The notes: generated by a model from the sequence alone, not told the origin. 34,241 nt of DNA from Sunxiuqinia dokdonensis (GCF_001270965.1 NZ_LGIA01000045.1:1-34241); one strand, 5' to 3'. Counted from the first letter of the stretch, positions 8,457 through 17,189 are shown. Numbers and translations: made by a program.

Positions 8457-10149
8457 TTATTCGCCTATCCTCACATACGTCATCTCACAATTCCGGCATT
8501 GTCGTTGTTCCTGGAGAACCTCTGAGATATCGAAACAGAAAGCAGGTTTCTCGAAAATATCCAGGCCTCTTCCCAATTCTATCTTCCAACCATTATCAGC
8601 AACGATACTACGATCGTGAAGATCCTTAAAATTCATAAGTAAAATTGATGCCTACTGACCTGACAGATTCCTGGATTTCATCGAAGTTGTCAATCGATAT
8701 CGGCGTATGTTCCTCATCATTCCACGAGACAACATGTAGGTTGATCTCATCTTTCTTCTGCTTGATCTGGTTCAACATAGCACAAAACTCTAACAGGTTT
8801 CGGAATTGGTGTGGATGTCGAATGTACGGATCGACTAACTCGATATCGTTGGCTCCGTGAAGGTAGTCACCGAACAGGCTACTGTAAGTAATTCCTTTCT
8901 GGTTATCCCGGATAATAATTTCCTTTTCCCGAAGCTCAGGTACAATGGATGGTTCCGCCTCTTTCTCTTTCCTGGTGCCAGACTCCGTGAACTCTTCATC
9001 CAACTCCTTCTCCGCCAGTGAAAGATCAGCGTCGTTCAATCGCTCCAGAGTTTCGACATTTACTTTCTTTTTCGATGATTTGACGGTGTAGCAGAAGTCT
9101 ACTTTGTTCTCCAGGAAGGTTTCATCAATAATATACAATTGGTCTTTCACTCGTTTACGCCCTTCAATAGCGAAGTCAATCAACTCCAAGGCTTCTTTCT
9201 CCGTCATCTGCTTATTCGGATAAATCAGCTTTACCAGCCCGGAGAAAGCTTTGCGGATTGCCATTTTATCACGTCCTGAATAGGATGGATCGAAATCGAC
9301 ATACTGATCAATCAGATTGGTAAAGTCGTATTTTCGGAATTCATCCAGACAAATGATATCTCAGAAACCAACCAGTCCAATTTTTCCACGCCCCGAGTTG
9401 CTTACAAACAGACGCGCACTGGTAACATCAACTCCGGAAACCAGCACACCATGCGGAGAAAGTTCTGAAAAGATGTGGGACTTACCGGTACCTTTAGGTC
9501 CCAGTTCCACGAAATTGTAGTTATTCTCTACGCGCGTTATTAAGCACCATAACTGGATCAACTTCCCTCGACGGTTAAAATTTTCTGGGTTCAACCCAAT
9601 GCTGTGCATAAGAAGGTCAATCCATTCCTCTGTTTTAAACTGCTTACGTGTCTCTGCGTATTCTTCCACGTCAACTTCAGATACATGAATCGGTTTCAAT
9701 GACTCAATCACCCAATATGAACGAACACCTTCAGCACTATCGTATGTCATGTTCAGGATACACCAAACACCACCACCACTTAATAGCTTGCCATGTCGCT
9801 TCACAATCTCATCCGAAATCGGAACGTGCTCCACGCCCAAGTTGGCGAAAGAGGTTTCATAGAAGTCGTCCTTCTCATTCAGGTTTACAAAGACCTTGTC
9901 GATAATCTTAAAGGAACCCTTTTCCCGGATCAATGACTTTACCATTTCTGATTCAGCCCAATGAACAAAGTTATTTTTGATTACATCTTTTACCTTTTCG
10001 ATGCCACTATTGATCACCTGTTCATCATTGATCGCGCAGTATTGGCCCAGCAAAAATTCCAAAACATAGGCTGGAACAACAGCGCTTCCTTTTACGCGGG
10101 ATGTTAAATCCTTACGAACAACTTTTCCTTCGATCGCTCTGACTAAGGC
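8457..10149 (-). pseudogene. brxL: Decayed brxL: BREX-type AAA+ protein with MIT_C-like tail
   Basis: One minus-strand frame reads through BrxL-like sequence: GKVVRKDL...YVLEFLLGQYC (about 10130-10040), then ELGPKGTGKSHIFSELSP with the Walker A motif, then GLVGF. It carries four lesions. No usual start codon precedes GKVVRKDL, so the N-terminal dozen or so residues are missing. An in-frame TGA at 9361-9363 stands where the family has Trp (GLVGF-W-D). Directly after Walker B (IICLDE) the sequence jumps to RKYDFTNLIDQYVD, so the centre of the AAA+ core is deleted (I estimate 120-140 residues). Finally, an extra T near 8630 shifts the frame; beyond it HDRSIVADNGWKIELGRGLD continues to a stop at 8457. 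The C-terminal part resembles the MIT_C phospholipase-D-like domain (LFGDYLHGANDIELVDPYIR) rather than a Lon protease domain. BrxL belongs to BREX phage-defence systems; no other BREX gene is in the window. Confidence 0.8.
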
Positions 10150-10896
10150 TCAATTAAAGAACGGCTTTCGATTTTTACCCAAGGATTAACGTAAACAGGA
10201 GATTCGATGAGATAAGGATACTTCACCAGTACAATTACCGGATCCTGATCGCTTGACTCAAACTCCTCGATTTGAAGGTCCGCTTTTAATCCCTTTTCCT
10301 GAAATCGTTTCTCCATTTCCCGATAAAGCTGCTCAGTGATATAGGTATTGGATGTCTTCCTCAATTTCGTCCGCTGCTTCTTTTTCAGCAGTTTCAGAAT
10401 CTTTCCCAATTCTGCAGGTGTCGCTCTATCTTTTCCAATTTCACGTAAAGCCTGAATCCCCAATGAACTAATCTTCCCTTTCGCCATCAGGTTCTTGGGT
10501 GCAGTTCGTTTCAGTTTAATGGTTCGCTTGCCAACTTTAATCGTGCGGGCCGGTCCATCGGTTAGAAAGACCAGGTTCAGTGGAATTTGAGTGCTAAGTC
10601 CCAAAGCATGCAGCGCATATACACCGGATGGAACCCAACGTATCCGGTCCCTTTTGGCTATGACCTGGGCAACCTCTTCGACTGTTGGTAATACCTCGCC
10701 GATATATGAGTTAATTTTGGGTTGCACATAAAAACCCTGAGCGACACTCTTTATTATTCCCTTTTTTAACCCGACGATGCAAAGCCAATCTAACAGCCTC
10801 AGACGAACCAAACGGACGAAAGTCTTCCGGAAGCAACAAAGATCCTCTTTTTGTCCGAACGATCATATCTTCCATTTGTTTTTCAATACTTTGCAT
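10143..10896 (-). pseudogene. Frameshifted DUF6088 / AbiEi-antitoxin-like protein
   Basis: The first frame (start 10896) gives MQSIEKQMEDMIVRTKRGSL...EAVRLALHRRVKKG. The second frame continues it with KKGIIKSVAQGFYVQP..., then IRWVPSGVYALHALGLSTQI and LTDGPARTIKVGKRTIKLKR, all typical of DUF6088 proteins, relatives of AbiEi antitoxins with an N-terminal winged helix. The break falls in a run of six A near 10760; five A would join the frames into one protein of about 250 aa. It could be decay, a sequencing error or slippage; decay fits the broken brxL downstream. The second part ends at 10143 and touches the brxL remnant, so the two were probably co-transcribed. No AbiEii-like toxin gene is present. 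A paired dyad lies just upstream. Confidence 0.75.
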
Positions 10897-10914
10897 TACT
10901 CTTATATTCTAATT

Positions 10915-10945
10915 TTGTAACAAATTCAGCAAATATTTGTTACAA
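10915..10945. promoter_or_regulatory. Paired TTGTNACAA operator boxes upstream of DUF6088
   Basis: TTGTAACAA (10915-10923) and TTGTTACAA (10937-10945) are exact reverse complements of each other, and each is itself a palindrome around its central base. Their centres are 22 bp apart, about two helical turns, so bound proteins would lie on the same DNA face. The first box is 18 bp from the DUF6088 start codon. AbiEi antitoxins are known to repress their own promoter through inverted repeats, so autoregulation is a natural guess; no protein is shown to bind here. Confidence 0.55.
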
Positions 10946-11027
10946 CAAATCATTTAGTCACAACTCCTAAAACTCCGGTTCAATCAAGGTGTTATTCACC
11001 ACATCCTGCGTAATTAATGGATTAAAG

Positions 11028-12470
11028 TTAGAGTCGATCTTCAACAAATCGACGAAGCTTTTGAAAGCCTTCCAGCCCGTCTTGTGCAGCTTCGTCAGCT
11101 AGCTCGTTTAAAAGCGAAAAAATCGCTTTAGCATTCGACGTTTCAAGCGAGTTCGTTACATTGTCCTCAAAACTTGTTTGCTGATCCTCGCCCCAATTAA
11201 AAATGGGTTCGGTGTAGGCCCAGAAATAATTATTGAAGATCGCTGTATTCACAGGCCATTTTTCACCCCAGTTGTCCATTTGAATTACAACGGGCTCGGT
11301 TTCTGTGGTATTTCGCTCCGGCATCACAATCAGATTACTGTGCACCTTGGTATTGGTAACAGGTCCGGTGATGTGCATAATGGGTGAAAACCAACCTTCA
11401 CGTTCTGTTGGATAAGGACGAATCCCATCGTTCACACTCAGGTTAAAGCGAATAATGGTGCCGTCGGTTCCAATGTTGCCCTTGCTTCCATAGGTGTTTC
11501 CGTTATTACAAATCAGCAAAAATCCACCATAATTATCGTGGCTGTAATTGTATTGAATGACCGTTCCCTGGCAATTAAAATCCGAATCAAATCCTTGCCC
11601 ATCCCACTTGGCCCGATGATCGCTTACTTCATTAAATTGAATTACAGTATTATCGGAACTCCAGGGCCAGATACCGGCAGCGGCTTCTTTATGCGACAGA
11701 ATATCAGGACAATCCCGCATCACATTGTTTTCAATCAACGCACCATCGCAGCCAATCGGCACAATGCCATCGCCCGGAATTTGCTCTAACAGGTTGTTTC
11801 GCACAATCACTCCCACACTTGGATGCCAGTTATCACGCCGGGTGTATCCCCACGAATTGATTCCGTTGCGCCCGCAATGATGGAGATAACAGTTTTCGAT
11901 GATCAGATCAACAAAGCGCGTTTTAATGCTGTCGCCATTGTTTTGCCAGATAATGGCGCTCCCACCCCCGTCACCTTTCACCAGACTTCCGTTTACATGG
12001 TGGACTTCCAGGCTATCGAGAACAATATGATGGCAGTCGCCAAAATTCTCAGCTACGATCGAAACGCCGCGGCGATTGGCTTCACGCTCAGCACCGGTAT
12101 TGGTGATTTCCAGGTTCCGAACCTCCCAATACTCAACGTTGTAGAGCAGAAGGGTATGCAATTTTCCTCCTTCGCCATGAATCGCAGGCTTCGTCCCCTC
12201 TCCATAGCGATCGATTTGAATTGGAGCTTCGGCTGTTCCACTGCCTTTAGGCTCCAATTGTCCGAAATATGCAGTTCCACTTTTGAAAAGCAGTTGATCG
12301 CCAGCCTTAAATTCCATTGAATTGACTTTCTCGAGCGATGCCCATGCCTTTTCTGGCGATCTTCCAGAGTTTGAATCATCTCCGTTCTCTGAGTCGACAT
12401 AATACTGATGCCCACCCGAGCACGAAATCAATAAAAGAAAAACCAGCGTTAAAAAAATTGAATTTTTCAT
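11028..12470 (-). CDS. Right-handed parallel beta-helix lipoprotein, possibly a polysaccharide lyase-like enzyme
   Basis: This 480-aa protein has a lipoprotein signal (FLLLISC, Cys17) and begins its mature part with YYVDSENGDDSNSGRSPEKA, the usual N-terminal strand of Bacteroidota beta-helix enzymes. The rest shows beta-helix turns with N/D-rich strands such as VIVRNNLLEQIPGDGIVPIG and TVIQFNEVSDH. Such folds occur in polysaccharide lyases and glycan hydrolases; family and substrate are not assigned. It lies 32 bp after a sulfatase gene and is probably in its operon. The C-terminus looks wrong: the +1 frame stays open from about 11089 to a TAG at 10967 and encodes KTGWKAFKSFVDLLKIDSNF followed by NPLITQDVVNNTLIEPEF, which reads like a natural tail. 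A one-base slip between about 11080 and 11100 may have replaced the real end with GLEGFQKLRRFVEDRL. Confidence 0.8.
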   Translation of the reverse strand: MKNSIFLTLVFLLLISCSGGHQYYVDSENGDDSNSGRSPEKAWASLEKVNSMEFKAGDQLLFKSGTAYFGQLEPKGSGTAEAPIQIDRYGEGTKPAIHGEGGKLHTLLLYNVEYWEVRNLEITNTGAEREANRRGVSIVAENFGDCHHIVLDSLEVHHVNGSLVKGDGGGSAIIWQNNGDSIKTRFVDLIIENCYLHHCGRNGINSWGYTRRDNWHPSVGVIVRNNLLEQIPGDGIVPIGCDGALIENNVMRDCPDILSHKEAAAGIWPWSSDNTVIQFNEVSDHRAKWDGQGFDSDFNCQGTVIQYNYSHDNYGGFLLICNNGNTYGSKGNIGTDGTIIRFNLSVNDGIRPYPTEREGWFSPIMHITGPVTNTKVHSNLIVMPERNTTETEPVVIQMDNWGEKWPVNTAIFNNYFWAYTEPIFNWGEDQQTSFEDNVTNSLETSNAKAIFSLLNELADEAAQDGLEGFQKLRRFVEDRL

Positions 12471-12502
12471 CTTTTATTTTGGTTCCTTAGTTTTTATAAA
12501 TT

Positions 12503-14083
12503 TTAGTTATCCACTGCACTTCCCCACCAATTGTTTCCGGGGTCAAAATCTTCGGAAAGAAACTCGAGCCGTTGTTTTTCCAATTGGGGCAGGCGCACAT
12601 TTTTATCCCATTCCAAATGTTTTCGTTCCAGCTCTTCATTGTACTCCGGATCCTTCTCAGGGAATCGGGCCCCCACTTCATTCAGAAAAGCAAAAAGTTG
12701 TTCACTCAACTGTTTGGCAAGTGCTGAATTTTCTCCTGAAAGGTCGGTTGTTTCTTCGGGATCCGTGCTCAAATTATACAACTCTTCCCTTCCGTCTTCA
12801 TAATAATGAATCAGTTTCCATTCTCCCAGGCGAATGATGGACGATGGCTCGCCACCCTGGTTTCCGTAGTGTGGATAATGCCAGATGAGTGGACGCTCTT
12901 CCATCGCTTTTCCTTGAATGGCGGGCAACAAACTAATACCATCGGCATGCTCATGGGGTAATTGTTTTTCACCAATCAGGTCCAGGATTGTTGGATAAAA
13001 ATCGGTTCCACTTACCGGCACATCGCTGGTTGAACCTGCCTTAATCAAGCCTGGCATTTTGATAAAATATGGCTCGCGGATTCCTCCTTCAAACTGATAG
13101 CCTTTTCCGCCACGCAGGGGAAGATTCGATGTAGCGAAAGCATCGCCTGCTGAAACACCGCCATTGTCGGATGTGAAAATGACGATCGTATTGTCAGCCA
13201 GCCCAAGTTCTTCAAGCGCATTTAAAACCACACCCACCGCATCGTCCATGGTTTCAACCAATCCGGCATAAACGGGGTTGTCCTGCACTTGCCGGATGGG
13301 AAGAAAGTGGCCCATTTCGAAGCCGGTTTCTGCAATTCCCATCTCCTCAGCTTTTTGCCGATATTTGGACCACTTTTCCTGCGTGGTTTGCAGCGGTGCA
13401 TGAACGGCGTAAAATGAAAGGAAAGCGAAAAAAGAAGTGTCTTGATGTGCTTTCATGAATTCGGCGGTTTCGTGTGCCAGCCGCATGGTCAGGCTTTCGC
13501 CATCGGGCCCGCTTGGAAGCCGCGGATTTTCCCATGGGGCATAAAAACCGCCAACAGGTCCTCCGCGATCCCAGCCTCCTTTATTGATATCGAAACCGTG
13601 GTCCTCGGGCCAGGAACCTTCGTCGCCCAAATGCCATTTTCCGGCGAAAAAGGTTTTGTACCCGGCTTCTTTTAACGCTTCGGGCAGGGTAATATATTCG
13701 GATGGCAGGTTGTGCACATATTCGGGCGGCAGCAGCTTGTTAAATCTTCCCTGCCTTCGCCATTCTTCCCCGGTTCGGGCGCCAATCCAGTCGGTAATGC
13801 CATGGCGCGCCGGAAACTGGCCAGTCATTATACTTGCCCGCGAAGGGCTGCAAACCTGACAAGCAGCATAGCCATTGGTAAAAATCATTCCTTCATGAGC
13901 GATCCGGTCGATATTGGGTGTTTCATAATACTCACTGTCCATACAACTTAAGTCGTGATATCCCAAGTCGTCAGCCAAGATAAAAAGCACGTTAGGCTTG
14001 GGTTCTGAAACATCCGGAGAACAGGCCCAAAAAGGCAAAAGCCCCAAAGTTGTCCAGGCGGAAAATCGATTCATCCTGTTCAT
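12503..14083 (-). CDS. S1-family sulfatase lipoprotein (CSPSR motif)
   Basis: A 526-aa sulfatase. From the ATG at 14083 the protein begins MNRMNRFSAW and has a lipobox-like LPFWAC (Cys21). The metal-binding start NVLFILADDLGYHDLS (31-46) is followed by CSPSRASIMTG, where Cys78 would be converted to formylglycine by a maturase encoded elsewhere. GKWHLGD, TSDNGG and LRGGKGYQFEGGIREP are further family landmarks. It would remove sulfate esters from a glycan in the periplasm or at the surface. I moved the start from the upstream in-frame ATG at 14170 because those 29 codons run through a terminator hairpin, and a GGAA stretch lies just before 14083. The beta-helix gene follows after 32 bp. Subfamily and bond specificity cannot be read by eye. 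Confidence 0.92.
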   Translation of the reverse strand: MNRMNRFSAWTTLGLLPFWACSPDVSEPKPNVLFILADDLGYHDLSCMDSEYYETPNIDRIAHEGMIFTNGYAACQVCSPSRASIMTGQFPARHGITDWIGARTGEEWRRQGRFNKLLPPEYVHNLPSEYITLPEALKEAGYKTFFAGKWHLGDEGSWPEDHGFDINKGGWDRGGPVGGFYAPWENPRLPSGPDGESLTMRLAHETAEFMKAHQDTSFFAFLSFYAVHAPLQTTQEKWSKYRQKAEEMGIAETGFEMGHFLPIRQVQDNPVYAGLVETMDDAVGVVLNALEELGLADNTIVIFTSDNGGVSAGDAFATSNLPLRGGKGYQFEGGIREPYFIKMPGLIKAGSTSDVPVSGTDFYPTILDLIGEKQLPHEHADGISLLPAIQGKAMEERPLIWHYPHYGNQGGEPSSIIRLGEWKLIHYYEDGREELYNLSTDPEETTDLSGENSALAKQLSEQLFAFLNEVGARFPEKDPEYNEELERKHLEWDKNVRLPQLEKQRLEFLSEDFDPGNNWWGSAVDN

Positions 14084-14121
14084 TTTATTCCAATTTAATT
14101 TTCTACTTCTAAATGGACACA

Positions 14122-14155
14122 AAAACACCACAACCCACAATTGCGGTGGTGTTTT
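14122..14155 (-). terminator. Hairpin terminator between the two sulfatase genes
   Basis: AAAACACCAC (14122-14131) pairs perfectly with GTGGTGTTTT (14146-14155), with a 14-nt loop. On the minus strand the 3' arm ends in a run of five T. It lies 25 bp after the stop of the upstream sulfatase (14181) and 38 bp before the start of the next. Partial termination here would uncouple the GH43-sulfatase pair from the sulfatase-beta-helix pair. Confidence 0.65.
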
Positions 14156-14180
14156 CGTGAAAGACTTCAATCAGAAATTC

Positions 14181-15716
14181 CTATTTCAGCTCCAAAGCCT
14201 GTGTTTTCGAGTATTCCTTTCCGCGTATCGCAACGAAGGTTTCTTTCATTTCTTCCAGTTTCTCCGGATTCGACTCTGCCAGGTTATTTTGCTGCCCAAG
14301 GTCATCGTTCAGGTTATAAAGCTGAAATTCTTTGGAATTGCCCAATTCGATATTCACCTGATTGTTTACGGCAGGTCCGTTATAAGGTGGAATCATCAGC
14401 CAGTCGCCTTGACGCAGAGCGGTACGGCTTGTGGCTTCCAGCACCAACGACTCCCGCCCGTTAGCACTTTTCCCCATCAACACGTCCATTAGATTCTGGC
14501 TGTCCGTTGTTGTTTCTTCGTCACCGACCAACGAGGCCAGAGAGGCCAGTAAATCAAGCTGGCAAACCAGCGCATCGGATACTTGCGGTTCAATTTTGCC
14601 TTTCCAATAAGTGATAAACGGAACCCGGGTTCCCGCTTCGAACAGGCTATATTTACCTCCACGAAGAGGACCGGATGGCTGATGATCACCCAATTTCTCA
14701 ACGGCCTCATCATAGTAGCCATCATTCAGAACCGGCCCGTTGTCGCTGCTTAAAATCACCAAGGTATTTTCAAGCAAACCTTCCGCTTCCAAAGTTTTCA
14801 TGAATTCTCCAATACACCAGTCAGCTTCCACAATTACGTCGCCGCGTGGCCCCATGCCTGACGAACCAACAAAGCGAGGATGCGGCGTACGCGGCACATG
14901 GGGCTGCTGCATGGCATAATACAAGAAGAAAGGTTCTTGCTTATGGCTTCTCACATACTCCTGTGCTTTTGCCAAAAAATGGTCGGCCATATCCACGTCG
15001 CTCCATTTAGCGGCTTCGCCACCCTTCATAAAACCGATACGTGGAATGCCATTCACAATACTGTTGTTGTGCCCGTGATGCCATTTCATCGTCAGCAGCT
15101 CGGGGTTGTCCTTTCCGGTTGGCTCGCCTTCAAAGTTTTGCTCATAATTCACCTCAATCGGATCATTCGGATCCAAATTGTCCACGTAGCCATCTTCAAT
15201 ATAAACTGTTGGCACACGATCCTGCGTGGCCGCCATAATATAGGAATAATCGAATCCAACTTCATTTGGTCCGGGTGATACCCGTTGGTTCCAGTCCACA
15301 ATTCCATCCCCCAAGCCCAGGTGCCACTTACCTACAATGGCTGTTTGATAGCCATTCTTTTTGAGCATTTTAGGGATCGTCACCTGTGCAGTATCAATAA
15401 TCAAAGGCGCCGTTCCTGGTAGAATGTTGGCATCTTTATTTCGCCAGGGATAAACCCCGGTAAGCAAACCGTATCGGCTAGGCGTGCAAGTGGCCGAAGT
15501 GGCATGGCCATCCGTAAATTTGACACCCGCGTTGGCCAACGCATCCATATTCGGAGTCTCCAACCCGGTGGCACCGTAAGCGCCCAAATCGCCATAACCC
15601 AAGTCATCAAGGTAAATAACCACAATATTGGGTTTGATTTCGGGTGCAGGCTTTTCGCTGGTTGTGCAAGCTGAAACCGCAGCCAGACAAGTGGTCGTGA
15701 GTAGTAAATTCTTCAT
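14181..15716 (-). CDS. S1-family sulfatase lipoprotein (CTPSR motif)
   Basis: A 511-aa sulfatase with a lipoprotein signal (CLAAVSAC, Cys17). The core begins NIVVIYLDDLGYGDLGAYG (30-48) with the paired Asp metal ligands. The formylglycine motif CTPSR has Cys77, and TGVYPWR follows. Other landmarks are GKWHLGLGDG, QQPHVPRTPHPRF, SSDNGPVLNDGY and LRGGKYSLFEAGTRVPF. It differs clearly from the neighbouring sulfatase, so the two probably attack different sulfate positions. The GH43-like gene lies 45 bp upstream, making a GH43-sulfatase operon likely. Formylglycine formation requires a maturase outside this window. Confidence 0.94.
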   Translation of the reverse strand: MKNLLLTTTCLAAVSACTTSEKPAPEIKPNIVVIYLDDLGYGDLGAYGATGLETPNMDALANAGVKFTDGHATSATCTPSRYGLLTGVYPWRNKDANILPGTAPLIIDTAQVTIPKMLKKNGYQTAIVGKWHLGLGDGIVDWNQRVSPGPNEVGFDYSYIMAATQDRVPTVYIEDGYVDNLDPNDPIEVNYEQNFEGEPTGKDNPELLTMKWHHGHNNSIVNGIPRIGFMKGGEAAKWSDVDMADHFLAKAQEYVRSHKQEPFFLYYAMQQPHVPRTPHPRFVGSSGMGPRGDVIVEADWCIGEFMKTLEAEGLLENTLVILSSDNGPVLNDGYYDEAVEKLGDHQPSGPLRGGKYSLFEAGTRVPFITYWKGKIEPQVSDALVCQLDLLASLASLVGDEETTTDSQNLMDVLMGKSANGRESLVLEATSRTALRQGDWLMIPPYNGPAVNNQVNIELGNSKEFQLYNLNDDLGQQNNLAESNPEKLEEMKETFVAIRGKEYSKTQALELK

Positions 15717-15761
15717 TCGAGTATTCTTTTTAGTGCTGGTACTTATTGATTCAATTTGAGC

Positions 15762-16892
15762 TTATTTCAAAGTCCATTCCGTCTTCCAGTTGATCACAGG
15801 CTTGTCGCCTTGAAATTCAATGGGCAGCCAGATATAGCGTCCATCGATGGCATTATCAGGCACCCAGCGATCAGCCATAAAAATAAACGTTCCGGGTTTC
15901 TCAGGATTTTCCAGGATGTAAGTACTTTGCGAGTCAAAGGTCGTTTTCATTTGTTCTTCTGTTCCCCGACATGGATTTCCTAAAGACGTCCATGGCCCAA
16001 AGATATCATCAGCCACAAACGAACGCGCGGCATTTGGCGCCCAACCTGTGCAGCCCGAAGCAATCAAATAATACTTGCCGTCCTTCTTGAAAATCGCAGG
16101 CGCTTCGTTGTGCCCGGCAGGCATGACCGCAACGTAGCGATCGGTAAACGCCGTATATTCGTTGTTTAATTCTGATATGTGCAAGGTCAGGTTTTCTTCG
16201 GAAGCATGCATATGATAGGCTTTTCCGTCATCGTCCACAAAGAGCGTCATGTCGCGCGCCATCTGTCCTTTTTCAAAATCGCGATGAATAAACATCCCGT
16301 TGGCGACTGCTTCCAGCCATTCTTCCGACCAGCTTTTCAATTCCTTCGGAAAGGTCATCTGCTTTTGTTCGGCGGTAAAGTTCATCGGCCACTGCCCGGC
16401 GTTCGGATTGACGCTGTGAATATATTCAAAAGGTCCGACAGGCGAATCGGCTACCGCCAGACCGGTTTTAGCAGCTGAATAGCCCATCCCCTTCAATTCA
16501 TGATGAAACCACATCACGAACTTTTTTGTCTGCTCGTTGTAGATCACTTTTGGGCGCTCAATGATGCAGCCCTGCACAATCGGGCTTTCCGGATCATCTG
16601 AAACAGCCAGTGCGATTCCTTCATCTTTCCAGTTGTACAGGTCGTTTGATGAGTACACATGAACACCGACCATGGCGCGGTTTCCTGCTTTTCCTTCAAT
16701 TTTGTGTTCGCCATACCAGTAGTAGGTTCCGTCGAACTCCAGCAGACCCCCACCATGGGCATTGATGTGAACACCTTTGTTGTCGGGCCAGATTGCTCCC
16801 GGCTTAAAACTCGCCTGCTTGCTATTCTGAGCAATACTCACCGTGCTCATCAACAAAGCCACGATAATGATAAGTTGTTTGATTGATTTCAT
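15762..16892 (-). CDS. Secreted GH43-family glycoside hydrolase (galactosidase-like branch)
   Basis: A 376-aa protein with a cleavable signal peptide (ends VSIAQ near residue 22). The five-bladed propeller start is HINAHGGGLLEFDGTYYWYG (42-61), followed by MVGVHVYSSNDLYNWKDEGIAL and CIIERPKVIYN, where the Glu is a likely catalytic acid region. This pattern is typical of the GH43 branch that includes exo-beta-1,3-galactanases and related galactosidases. The usual N-terminal Asp-Pro catalytic base position is replaced by AHGGG, a known oddity of that branch. With two sulfatases downstream it may act on a sulfated galactan or an arabinogalactan-like glycan; that is inference. It is the first intact gene of this block, just after a sulfatase remnant. 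Confidence 0.85.
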   Translation of the reverse strand: MKSIKQLIIIVALLMSTVSIAQNSKQASFKPGAIWPDNKGVHINAHGGGLLEFDGTYYWYGEHKIEGKAGNRAMVGVHVYSSNDLYNWKDEGIALAVSDDPESPIVQGCIIERPKVIYNEQTKKFVMWFHHELKGMGYSAAKTGLAVADSPVGPFEYIHSVNPNAGQWPMNFTAEQKQMTFPKELKSWSEEWLEAVANGMFIHRDFEKGQMARDMTLFVDDDGKAYHMHASEENLTLHISELNNEYTAFTDRYVAVMPAGHNEAPAIFKKDGKYYLIASGCTGWAPNAARSFVADDIFGPWTSLGNPCRGTEEQMKTTFDSQSTYILENPEKPGTFIFMADRWVPDNAIDGRYIWLPIEFQGDKPVINWKTEWTLK

Positions 16893-16976
16893 TGGTTTTA
16901 AGATTATGTGATCTCAAATATAACGATTCATGATTCAATTCCTGCTTGAAATGGTTGAGCTGTGCCGGTTGTTTTA

Positions 16977-17168
16977 CGCGCACCGCTCGATTTAACATTA
17001 AATCCTCATGAATCATCCAGGTAATGGTATCGCAGGTTGTACCTTTCAAATAAGGAATTAAAGAAACCCCATCAAGGGACAAGCCTTCGGTCTATTTCCC
17101 CCGGAGCAACATCCCCTGCCGTTGCATAAATCTCTCAGCGAGTAGCACCCCAGGGTCCGTGGTTTCCG
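16977..17168 (-). pseudogene. Remnant of a third sulfatase (C-terminal region)
   Basis: One minus-strand frame reads YATAGDVAPGEIDRRL (about 17130-17083). The adjacent frame continues LDGVSLIPYLKG, followed by W...NRAVRV (about 17077-16978). In intact sulfatases AG-DVAP-(D)R-LDGVSLIPYLKG is one continuous segment, so a one-base shift splits it here near 17080, and a TGA and a TAG also interrupt the frames. After NRAVRV the similarity stops and the sequence runs into the GH43 leader. This is too short to work and represents decay or a recombination scar. Confidence 0.65.
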
Positions 17169-17189
17169 AACCAGCTTACTTGCAGCGTC

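Noticed and set aside
8405-8629. Plus-strand short frame before the brxL tail
   Set aside because: The minus strand here carries the recognisable MIT_C-type ending, so the plus frame is a shadow.
10750-10770. Programmed -1 frameshift in the DUF6088 A-run
   Set aside because: Joining the two frames needs +1 (or -2), and the A6 run is not in the register of an X-XXY-YYZ heptamer; nearby genes are also broken, so decay is simpler.
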